From contig CAJUTB010000022.1 in NCBI GenBank assembly GCA_910589315.1, forward strand, positions 1 through 47,204: a stretch of 47,204 nt of DNA, written 5' to 3'. Source of the stretch: an uncultured Oscillibacter sp. (lineage in GTDB: Bacteria > Bacillota > Clostridia > Oscillospirales > Oscillospiraceae). This document shows, piece by piece, positions 41,184 to 47,204 of this stretch. Position numbers and translations under genes: made by a program. Position 1 is the stretch's first letter. Each line of letters starts with the position of its first letter. Under the pieces are notes generated by a model that did no database searches, was not told the origin of the DNA, and worked only from the letters and a program-made list of their open reading frames with translations.

Positions 41184-41897
41184 TCACGAAAATTGAAAAA
41201 CCTGCCCGTTTCTCTCAACCGGGACCGTCTGTTCCGCAAACTCCGGGTGGGCCGCCAGGAACTCTGCCGTAAAGGAGAACTCGTTCCATTGGTGCATGGG
41301 CAAAAACCGCCGCACCGCAGCGAGTTTCAGGAAATACTCCGGTCCCCAAAACCCGGCTTCACGCAGCCGGGCGTCCAGGGGAAACATCGCCAAATCAATT
41401 TTCCGGCCCCGCAGGGGCTCTGCATAACGCTTGAAGTTGGCGGCCATATTGTTATTCCAAGCCTTGTCCTCGCCCTCCCAGTGCCACCAGTTCAGGTCTC
41501 CGGCATGGAAAATGACCTGTCCGTCCGCCGAAACCAAAAAGGCTACGCCCTCGTCGGTTGAGTGCAGCGTTTCAATGTTCGCCCGGGGCAGTGCGCAGGT
41601 CTGACCGCCCTTCAGAACCTGACAGCGTTCCGCCGTTTCCGCGGAAACGCCCCATTTTTCCAAATTACGGGCGTTCAGCCGGATATCGTTCCCCAAGAGG
41701 AACCGCACGTCCCGCCGTCCGTCATCCAGGGCGAAAACGGCGGGAAGGAAGTGGTCGGGGTGGCTGTGACTGGCAAAGACATACAAGGGCTTTTCCTCCG
41801 CCAGCTCAGGAAGTTTTCCGCGCCACCAGTCAAACAGCAGCGACACGGAGGGCAGTTCCACCAGAAAGCCGCTGTGTTCCAGGAATGTGACGCGCAT
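41184..41897 (-). CDS. Metallo-beta-lactamase-fold hydrolase
   Basis: This 237-residue MBL-fold protein of the UlaG/RomA-like type starts with VTFLEHSGFLVEL. It has the metal motif SHSHPDHF (about residues 43-50), then FHAGDLNWWHWEGED (third ligand region), and a late His in FLPMHQWNEFSF. The acidic HPDH pattern indicates a metal-dependent hydrolase, but the substrate is unknown. Its start codon shares one base with the upstream ybjQ-type stop (TGATG), so translation is coupled. Confidence 0.88.
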   Translation of the reverse strand: MRVTFLEHSGFLVELPSVSLLFDWWRGKLPELAEEKPLYVFASHSHPDHFLPAVFALDDGRRDVRFLLGNDIRLNARNLEKWGVSAETAERCQVLKGGQTCALPRANIETLHSTDEGVAFLVSADGQVIFHAGDLNWWHWEGEDKAWNNNMAANFKRYAEPLRGRKIDLAMFPLDARLREAGFWGPEYFLKLAAVRRFLPMHQWNEFSFTAEFLAAHPEFAEQTVPVERNGQVFQFS

Positions 41898-42208
41898 CAG
41901 CGCAGCTTAACGGCGGTGCCGTAGGCAACGACCTCCGCCGCGCCCTGCATCACAGACGACGAGCCGTAACGAATGTTGATCACGGCGTCCGCCCCCAGGG
42001 CCGCCGCCTCGTCCACCATGCGTTTTGTGGCGATCTGCCGGGCCTCGGTGAGCATCTCGGTGTATCCGGCGATCTCACCGCCGACGAGGGTTTTCATGCC
42101 CGCCATAAAATCCTTGCCGAAGTTTTTGGACTGCACGACGGTCCCCTTCACAATTCCCAGGGCCTCGACTTCCCTTCCGGGCACATAATCAATATTGAGC
42201 AGCAGCAT
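41897..42208 (-). CDS. YbjQ/UPF0145-family heavy-metal-binding-like protein
   Basis: This 103-residue protein has the YbjQ fold: LGIVKGTVVQSKNFGKDFMAG, GGEIAGYTEMLTEARQIATKRMVDEAAALGADAVI, and VVAYGTAVKL. Such proteins form pentamers, and their role is unsettled. The ATG lies inside the end of the preceding membrane-protein gene, whose last codons supply its GGAGGAG ribosome-binding site. Length and motifs are normal for the family. Confidence 0.93.
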   Translation of the reverse strand: MLLLNIDYVPGREVEALGIVKGTVVQSKNFGKDFMAGMKTLVGGEIAGYTEMLTEARQIATKRMVDEAAALGADAVINIRYGSSSVMQGAAEVVAYGTAVKLR

Positions 42209-42449
42209 CTTCTTCTCCTCCTTGAATTTCTTTCAAACGAATTTTAAGGGATATCCAGATTGGGATTATCATCCCGAAATCCAGCAAAGCGACGGCCAGC
42301 AGCAGAATCGCCAAAGGCCGGGACGGTTCCAGGCTGGACCGGAACCAGAGCAGCAGCGTTCCGGCGGCCAGTTGCAGCAGGGAACTGGAAACCGCATTTT
42401 TCAGCGCGTCTCTCCGGCGGAGGGCCTTGGAATCAGTATTGGCTCGCAT
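42189..42449 (-). CDS. Small two-helix membrane protein (cassette member 3)
   Basis: This 86-residue protein has a basic N-terminus and two hydrophobic segments at about residues 22-41 and 47-67. It ends with KEIQGGEEDAAAQY, a tail nearly identical to those of the two upstream genes. The start at 42449 lies inside the previous gene, directly after GGGAGGAAGAAG. Its own last codons in turn contain the ribosome-binding site and ATG of the YbjQ-type gene. Function unknown; probably acts with the MerR membrane domain. Confidence 0.8.
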   Translation of the reverse strand: MRANTDSKALRRRDALKNAVSSSLLQLAAGTLLLWFRSSLEPSRPLAILLLAVALLDFGMIIPIWISLKIRLKEIQGGEEDAAAQY

Positions 42450-42693
42450 CTTCTTCCTCCCCGCCGTCAATTTCCCGCAGGCGTTCCAAAAGGGCTTTGA
42501 TCACGCCCCCGATGACCGCGCCGCCGAGGAACAGATACAGCAGCAGAAAGAGAACAACCACCATTCCGCCGCCTCCGCCCAGTTCCCGCAGGGCCGTCAG
42601 GATAAACGCGATCAGCGGCAGGATGTAAAGCACAACCAGGACGGCAATGACCACGGGCGCGATTTTTTTACCATTTCTAGTAGTTTTTTGCAT
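42433..42693 (-). CDS. Small two-helix membrane protein (cassette member 2)
   Basis: This 86-residue protein has a short basic start (QKTTRNGKK), two long hydrophobic segments at about residues 12-36 and 45-68, and the tail REIDGGEEEDASQY. Its IAPVVI...ALLERLREI pattern aligns with the C-terminal membrane domain of the upstream MerR protein, so it looks like a copy of that domain without the DNA-binding part. The start at 42693 lies inside the merR 3' end, after GGAGAGGAAGAC. Function unknown. Confidence 0.8.
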   Translation of the reverse strand: MQKTTRNGKKIAPVVIAVLVVLYILPLIAFILTALRELGGGGGMVVVLFLLLYLFLGGAVIGGVIKALLERLREIDGGEEEDASQY

Positions 42694-43327
42694 CGTCTTC
42701 CTCTCCTTTCCCGATCTCCCGAATCCTCTGTACCAACGCCAGCACCACGCCTGCAATAATAAAGACAGGAACCAGGGCAAGCACCAGCATAACGCCAAGC
42801 GGCGGGGTGTCCAGCTCACCCAGGAACGAAATCCACAAAAACAATCCGGTCAGACTGCCCATACACAAAACGGTGATCAGCGTAATCACCACCGGCGCGA
42901 TATAGCGAATCCGCACATCCTGCCGCTGTTTGTTCTGGAAGGTGGTGCCGATTTGTTCCAGCTCCTCCATCTCCGTCAAAACCGCACCGGCGTCCAGGTC
43001 GCACAGCCGCTCCTGGCAGCCGGTGAGCCGGGTGCAGAGGCGGATAGACTGTTCCAGATTTTCCCGGTCCCGTTCCAGCGAAACGAGGTGCCGCCGCATA
43101 CCGTCTCCGACGGTGTGCGTCCCGGTCTGCATCTGCCGGATCTCCTCCAAGGAAACGCCCAGCTTTCGCAGCAGCTTGATCCGCTTCAGGACCTCCACTT
43201 CCGCCTCGCCGTAATCACGGTAGCCGTTTTCGGCGTTCCGGCGGGGCGCGAGCAGTCCCTCGGCCTCATAGAAGCGGATATTCTTCCGCGTGATGCCAAC
43301 CAACGTTTCGACCTCATTGATTTTCAC
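42677..43327 (-). CDS. MerR-family regulator with a C-terminal membrane domain
   Basis: This 216-residue protein has a MerR winged helix (INEVETLVGITRKNIRFYEAEGLL, then NGYRDYGEAEVEVLKRIKLLRKLGVSLEEI) in residues 3-65. A long dimerisation helix to about residue 135 and two hydrophobic segments at about 142-166 and 178-198 follow. It ends REIGKGEEDDAKNY. No metal-binding cysteine pattern of the MerR/CueR type is present. The start is GTG at 43327 with GAGGTG upstream. It probably works at the membrane, a less usual place for a MerR protein. It heads a six-gene overlapping operon. Confidence 0.9.
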   Translation of the reverse strand: MKINEVETLVGITRKNIRFYEAEGLLAPRRNAENGYRDYGEAEVEVLKRIKLLRKLGVSLEEIRQMQTGTHTVGDGMRRHLVSLERDRENLEQSIRLCTRLTGCQERLCDLDAGAVLTEMEELEQIGTTFQNKQRQDVRIRYIAPVVITLITVLCMGSLTGLFLWISFLGELDTPPLGVMLVLALVPVFIIAGVVLALVQRIREIGKGEEDDAKNY

Positions 43328-43535
43328 GTTTTCACCTCGATTTCAGCCTTATTATAAACCATCCAGTAGGAAGAAGGTCAATAGAAAATTCAAAATTTCC
43401 ATCAAAAAATTAAGATTCCACCAACCGTCACCCCACCGCCGCGCTCACGCAAAGCCCGCGCCCCCGCATACCGGCTTCCGTCTCAGCGTTTGCCATCTTT
43501 CGACATTTCCTATTTCTAATTCCGTCAGTCTGTGC

Positions 43536-43541
43536 TATAAT
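43536..43541 (+). promoter_or_regulatory. -10 box directly before mutY (leaderless candidate)
   Basis: A perfect TATAAT ends six bases before the mutY ATG at 43548, with no convincing -35 and no ribosome-binding site. Transcription would start at or next to the ATG. Confidence 0.5.
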
Positions 43542-43547
43542 GCCGCT

Positions 43548-44663
43548 ATGGAAGAAAACAAACAGACAATGGAACATTCCCTGGCAAAACTGCCAGGGCC
43601 GCTTTTGGCCTGGTATCGGGCCAACGCCCGGGACCTTCCCTGGCGGCACACCCAGGACCCGTATCGAATCTGGGTGTCGGAAATCATGCTTCAACAGACG
43701 CGGGTAGCGGCGGTTCTAGGGTATTATGCCCGGTTTTTAGAAGCCTTCCCGTCGGTGGAGGCTTTGGCAGACGCGCCGGAAGAAGCCCTGATGAAGCTCT
43801 GGGAGGGACTGGGCTATTACAGCCGCGCCCGGAATCTGCAAAAGGCGGCGCAGCAGATCGCAGACCGCGGCGGCTTTCCGGAGGACTACGCGGGCCTTCT
43901 GGCATTGCCCGGCATAGGGGAATACACCGCGTCGGCCATTGTGTCGGCGGCATTTGGCGGCCGGGAGGCCGCCGTTGACGGCAACGTCCTCCGAACGGTA
44001 ACGCGGATGACGGACAATCACGCGGATATCACAGACCCAAAAACAAAAAAAAGCATCCGCCGGCAGGTACAAGCCATTTTGCCGGAAACGGATGCGGATA
44101 TGCGGATTTTCAATCAAGCCATGATGGAGCTGGGGGCAACGGTCTGCGTGCCGAACGGCCCGCCAAAATGCCTGTTCTGTCCGGCCCGCAGCATCTGTCT
44201 GGGACATCTTCGGGGCACGGCGGAAACGCTGCCGGTAAAAGCCCCGAAGAAGGCCCGGAAACGCGAGGACAAAACGGTGTTTCTCCTTCTGCAAGACGGC
44301 AAAACGGCTCTGCGGAAGCGTCCGGACACGGGTTTGCTGGCGGGCCTGTGGGAATTCCCGAACGTGGACGGCGCACTGGACGAAGCCGCCGCACCGCTGG
44401 CAGTGGAAGCCTGGGGCCTGACGGCGCGGGCCTGGATTGCAAAACGGAACGCGAAGCACATTTTCAGCCATGTAGAGTGGCACATGACCGGCTATACAGT
44501 AGAAGCGGCAGGAAGCGGCCCGCCGGATTTCATCTGGATGGACGCAGCCGCGCTGAAAGCTCATGCGGTGCCGTCGGCGTTTGCGCGGTATTACGCGGAG
44601 GCGGTCAAACTGCTGGAGGCGGCGGAACAGGAGGAAAACCATGCCGTTTTGGAAAAAGAGTGA
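43548..44663 (+). CDS. mutY: A/G-specific adenine glycosylase MutY
   Basis: This 371-residue repair enzyme removes adenine mispaired with 8-oxoguanine. It has the catalytic Glu in WVSEIMLQQTRV, the helix-hairpin-helix LPGIGEYTASAI, and the catalytic Asp in AAVDGNVLRTVTR. An iron-sulfur cluster follows (CVPNGPPKCLFCPARSIC, spacing C-x7-C-x2-C-x5-C, one residue longer than the E. coli x6). The C-terminal NUDIX-like 8-oxoG-recognition domain includes GLLAGLWEFPN. The ATG at 43548 is chosen because it gives the normal N-terminus; frame upstream to 43290 overlaps the merR promoter side. No ribosome-binding site is visible, and the -10 box abuts the start. Confidence 0.93.
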   Translation: MEENKQTMEHSLAKLPGPLLAWYRANARDLPWRHTQDPYRIWVSEIMLQQTRVAAVLGYYARFLEAFPSVEALADAPEEALMKLWEGLGYYSRARNLQKAAQQIADRGGFPEDYAGLLALPGIGEYTASAIVSAAFGGREAAVDGNVLRTVTRMTDNHADITDPKTKKSIRRQVQAILPETDADMRIFNQAMMELGATVCVPNGPPKCLFCPARSICLGHLRGTAETLPVKAPKKARKREDKTVFLLLQDGKTALRKRPDTGLLAGLWEFPNVDGALDEAAAPLAVEAWGLTARAWIAKRNAKHIFSHVEWHMTGYTVEAAGSGPPDFIWMDAAALKAHAVPSAFARYYAEAVKLLEAAEQEENHAVLEKE

Positions 44664-45132
44664 AGACCCGTGGGACCAGAAACCAAAGAAGCAAAAACCG
44701 GTTCTCTTGGAATCCGAGTCGGAGAAACCTTCCCCACCGGAGGGACGGCCCAGGAATCCCGGCGATCTTTTGGACGATTTTCTGGAAAAACGCCGCGCCG
44801 CCGCAAAGGAAGAAGCCATGGCGAACCTTCCGCCGCCGGAGAAATGTCCCTGGTGCGGCCAGGACATGGAGCAGGGCTATATGATCGGCCAGCGTGGGAC
44901 TACCCAGTGGTATCCCGGTCTTCTCACGCCGAAAAACGCCCGGAGAGCGGCCTGGTCCGCCTCGGTAAATCTGGACGGCCTGGCCATATTGGACGAAGGA
45001 AATTTCGTCGCCTATAAAACGGTCTGGCTCTGCCGGAACTGCAAGAAAATGGTGTTCAACATGCCGGAACCCTACGCGCCGCCGCCCCCCGCTTCAAACG
45101 AGTCCGAGGAATCCGAAACGCCGGAAGAATAG
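44641..45132 (+). CDS. Zinc-ribbon protein, tandem copy 1 (DUF6487-like)
   Basis: This 163-residue protein has a charged N-terminus (MPFWKKSEDPWDQKPKKQKP), a Lys/Glu/Ala-rich linker, then a compact domain with PPEKCPWCGQDMEQGYM and WLCRNCKKMVF. The four cysteines in two CxxC pairs should bind zinc. It ends in an acidic, proline-rich tail. The domain looks like the CPxCG...DUF6487 group of small zinc-binding domains; I am not certain of the family name. It starts inside the mutY 3' end with AGGAGG. The next gene is a paralog. Function unknown. Confidence 0.8.
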   Translation: MPFWKKSEDPWDQKPKKQKPVLLESESEKPSPPEGRPRNPGDLLDDFLEKRRAAAKEEAMANLPPPEKCPWCGQDMEQGYMIGQRGTTQWYPGLLTPKNARRAAWSASVNLDGLAILDEGNFVAYKTVWLCRNCKKMVFNMPEPYAPPPPASNESEESETPEE

Positions 45133-45141
45133 GAGGCCGCA

Positions 45142-45627
45142 ATGCCATTCTGGAAAAAGAGCGAAGACCCATGGGACCAGAAACCAAAAAAGCAGAAGCC
45201 AGTCATCACGGAACTGGACACGCCCGCTCAACCGGAGGAAAAATGGAAAAACCCCCTGGATAAGCTGGACGATTGGATGGAAAAGCGCGAAGCCGCCGCA
45301 AAGGAAGCCGCCGAAGCGAAGCGGCTCCCGCCGGAGAAATGCCCCTGGTGCGGGCAGGAGATGGAGCAAGGCTTTCTGCTCACCGGACGGGACCCGATCA
45401 ACTGGTATCCGGGCGTCTATAAAACCGCCTGGTTTTCCCGCGACAAGACCGGTTCCCTCCGCATCGACGCCGACGGCGATTTTATCACTTATAAGGTTGC
45501 GTGGCGCTGTCCAAGCTGTAAAAAGATAGTATTTGACACGTCCAATTGTAAGAGCAATACCCCCTACACAGACCCCTTCAATCAAAACAACGAAACGGAA
45601 GAACAGGAGGAAACGGGCGAAGAATGA
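45142..45627 (+). CDS. Zinc-ribbon protein, tandem copy 2 (DUF6487-like)
   Basis: This 161-residue paralog of the preceding protein has an identical first 21 residues, the same linker type, and the same cysteine pairs in PPEKCPWCGQEMEQGF and WRCPSCKKIVF. The middle differs (TGRDPINWYPG against GQRGTTQWYPG). It follows copy 1 after nine bases with AGGAGG. The conserved N-terminus outside the zinc domain suggests it has its own binding role, or that the duplication is recent or under gene conversion. Function unknown. Confidence 0.8.
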   Translation: MPFWKKSEDPWDQKPKKQKPVITELDTPAQPEEKWKNPLDKLDDWMEKREAAAKEAAEAKRLPPEKCPWCGQEMEQGFLLTGRDPINWYPGVYKTAWFSRDKTGSLRIDADGDFITYKVAWRCPSCKKIVFDTSNCKSNTPYTDPFNQNNETEEQEETGEE

Positions 45628-45654
45628 ACGAAATTCATCGCTCTTTGTAGAAAA

Positions 45655-46236
45655 ATGGCACAATTATACTTCAAGTATGGAGCTATGGGCTCCAGCAAAT
45701 CGGCAAACGCACTGATGGCGCGTTTCAACTACGAGGAACGGGGCCAGCAGGCGTTGATGGTCAAGCCCCGGCTGGACACCCGTGACGGCGAGCATCTGGT
45801 CACGTCCCGCATTGGCCTGCAATACCCCTGCATTTACTTCGACGAGATGCAGAAACTAAGCGTCATGGAGCTTCAGCAAAACGCGTGCATCATCGTGGAC
45901 GAGGCGCAGTTTCTGACAAAAGAAGAAGTGATGTATCTGGTTCATATTGTGGACAGCCTAGACATTCCGGTCATGTGCTACGGTCTCCGAGCGGATTTCA
46001 AGGGCGACCTGTTCCCCGGCAGCTATCAGCTTTTGGTCATGGCGGACAAGCTGGAAGAAGTAAAAACCATCTGCTGGTGCGGCAAAAAAGCGACCTTCAA
46101 CGCCCGGTTTGACCGAAACGGCAAGGTGCTGAAGGAGGGTGAGCAAGTTGTTTTAGGGGCGAACGACCAATATATTGGTCTCTGCCGCCGCCATTGGATG
46201 GCAGGCGATCTCGGCCCGGATTTCAAGGTCATATGA
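45655..46236 (+). CDS. tdk: Thymidine kinase
   Basis: This 193-residue type II thymidine kinase of the salvage pathway has P-loop GAMGSSKSANAL at residues 9-20 and the catalytic IIVDEAQFL (about residues 78-86). A lasso/thymidine site lies around CYGLRADFKGDLFPGS. The zinc site is formed by CWC in TICWCGKKATFNARF and LCRRH near the C-terminus. Length is normal. The ATG has only a weak upstream purine stretch (TAGAAAA). It overlaps the radical SAM gene by ATGA. Confidence 0.95.
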   Translation: MAQLYFKYGAMGSSKSANALMARFNYEERGQQALMVKPRLDTRDGEHLVTSRIGLQYPCIYFDEMQKLSVMELQQNACIIVDEAQFLTKEEVMYLVHIVDSLDIPVMCYGLRADFKGDLFPGSYQLLVMADKLEEVKTICWCGKKATFNARFDRNGKVLKEGEQVVLGANDQYIGLCRRHWMAGDLGPDFKVI

Positions 46237-47105
46237 CCTGTAATCTGTGTCCCCGAAATTGCAGCGCGGAGCGCACTCCAGACAAACCCGGCGGGCTGTG
46301 CCGGATGCCGTCGGAGGCGGTGGTAGCCCGCGGGATGCTGCACCAGTGGGAGGAGCCCTGCCTGACCGGCACACACGGCGCAGGCGCGGTTTTTTTCTCC
46401 GGCTGCAATCTGCGGTGCAGCTACTGCCAGAACGCCTCAATTTCCCACGGCGGAAAAGGCCGGAAGGTCTCAGCGGACCGCCTCCGCGAAATTTTCCGGA
46501 ATCTGGTTTCCCAAGGCGCGGCGTGCCTGGATCTGGTGACGCCCACGCACTTCACCCCTGCGATTTTGGAAGCCTTGGGCGAAACTCCGTGGCCGGTTCC
46601 GGTTGTTTGGAACAGCAGCGGCTATGAAAGACCGGAAACACTCCGCCGCCTGGAAGGGAAGGTACAAATCTACCTCCCGGACTTCAAATACGCCCTGTCC
46701 GCACCAGCCGCAAAACACAGCGCGGCTTCGGACTATTTTTTCTGGGCGACCCAAGCCATCCAGGAGATGTACCGCCAAACGGGACCATATCAGTTAGAAA
46801 ACGGCCGCCTAAAGTCCGGCGTTTTAATCCGTCATATGCTGTTGCCGGGAGAACTGGAAAACACCCGTCAGGTTCTGGACTGGCTGTCTCAGACCTTCCG
46901 TCCCGGCGAGGTTCTGCTCTCGCTCATGAGCCAATACACGCCCCAGCCCGGCGCATCCGGTCCGCTTGCGCGGCACGTAACGAAAGCGGAATACCGCGCC
47001 GCCGTCCGCTATATGGAGAATTGCGGCCTGACGGACGGCTACACGCAAGAGCGCACCTCTGCGAAGGAAGAATACACGCCGGATTTTGATTTCACAGGAA
47101 TATAA
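46233..47105 (+). CDS. Radical SAM protein, PFL-activase-like
   Basis: This protein of about 290 residues has an N-terminal cysteine set (CNLCPRNC and GLCRM) before the radical SAM motif CNLRCSYCQN, at about residue 56. LVTPTHFTPAILEAL and LPDFKYALS follow, and near the end ENCGLTDGYTQE. This combination matches the group annotated as putative pyruvate formate-lyase activating enzymes or AmmeMemoRadiSam-like proteins, whose substrates are mostly unknown. The ATG at 46233 overlaps the tdk stop (ATGA); the frame upstream to 46194 is inside tdk. A strong terminator follows. Confidence 0.9.
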   Translation: MTCNLCPRNCSAERTPDKPGGLCRMPSEAVVARGMLHQWEEPCLTGTHGAGAVFFSGCNLRCSYCQNASISHGGKGRKVSADRLREIFRNLVSQGAACLDLVTPTHFTPAILEALGETPWPVPVVWNSSGYERPETLRRLEGKVQIYLPDFKYALSAPAAKHSAASDYFFWATQAIQEMYRQTGPYQLENGRLKSGVLIRHMLLPGELENTRQVLDWLSQTFRPGEVLLSLMSQYTPQPGASGPLARHVTKAEYRAAVRYMENCGLTDGYTQERTSAKEEYTPDFDFTGI

Positions 47106-47118
47106 AAGAGGAAAAAAG

Positions 47119-47150
47119 ACTGCGGAGCTGTTTTCCAGCTCCGCAGTTTT
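47119..47150 (+). terminator. Terminator after the radical SAM gene
   Basis: ACTGCGGAGCTG (47119-47130) pairs with CAGCTCCGCAGT (47136-47147), with a TTTTC loop and a TTTTAATT tail. The remaining bases to 47204 contain no recognisable feature. Confidence 0.9.
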
Positions 47151-47204
47151 AATTAGAGCTTGCTGAAAAAAGCACATAAGGGAACAAGAACAGAATGGAA
47201 CGGA

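Overview
The window comes from a GC-rich, strictly anaerobic member of the Clostridia. Evidence for this is the strong AGGAGG ribosome-binding sites, sigma-70-type promoters with 17-bp spacers, hairpin terminators with U-tracts, and lysine-fermentation, Etf/acyl-CoA dehydrogenase and TRAP transport genes. The best guess is a gut Oscillospirales butyrate producer of the Intestinimonas/Flavonifractor type; that is an inference from gene content, not a phylogenetic result. I saw no rRNA, tRNA, CRISPR array, phage or insertion sequence.

Layout. 1-4168: a truncated protein, a large membrane-anchored protein of unknown function, a PhzF-like enzyme and a lipoprotein. 4262-18726: a lysine-fermentation island. 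It holds kal (own promoter), a LysE/ArgO-type exporter, an HxlR regulator, kamB-kamC (aminomutase reactivase), then a promoter and a lysine riboswitch in front of kce-kdd-kamA-kamD-kamE and an NhaC-type transporter. A LysR regulator and a LysO-type exporter follow. 18809-26076: ClC channel, two-component system, shikimate-kinase-like protein, orphan zinc-binding lipoprotein, and an XRE regulator paired with a membrane protein. 26119-34940: a carbohydrate or sugar-acid module of unknown substrate. A cupin, an SDR, a transaldolase-family protein and a second SDR lie on the minus strand. A TIM-barrel isomerase/epimerase and a TRAP transporter with two tandem binding proteins lie on the plus strand. 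35007-40344: a GntR(FadR)-etfA-etfB-acyl-CoA dehydrogenase-GlcD-type dehydrogenase operon, whose promoter is bracketed by two FadR-family-like operators. 40491-47204: a tightly overlapped MerR/small-membrane-protein/YbjQ/MBL/GyrI operon, then mutY, two tandem zinc-ribbon paralogs, thymidine kinase and a radical SAM enzyme.

How the genes work together. L-lysine goes to beta-lysine (KamA), then 3,5-diaminohexanoate (KamDE, kept active by KamB/KamC). Next come 3-keto-5-aminohexanoate (Kdd), acetoacetate plus 3-aminobutyryl-CoA (Kce), and crotonyl-CoA plus ammonia (Kal). The acyl-CoA dehydrogenase and EtfAB further along could reduce crotonyl-CoA to butyryl-CoA. The CoA-transferase needed to finish the route is not in this window.

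The most interesting signal is the riboswitch at 8567-8806. The 3' strand of its P1 helix is the same ten bases as part of the 5' arm of the downstream terminator. Lysine binding should therefore prevent termination, making a lysine-ON switch that suits a catabolic operon and is opposite to the classical lysine-OFF switch. A second unusual pattern lies at 42189-42709. Three consecutive genes end in the same C-terminal peptide motif, and the codons of that motif encode the ribosome-binding site and ATG of the next gene.
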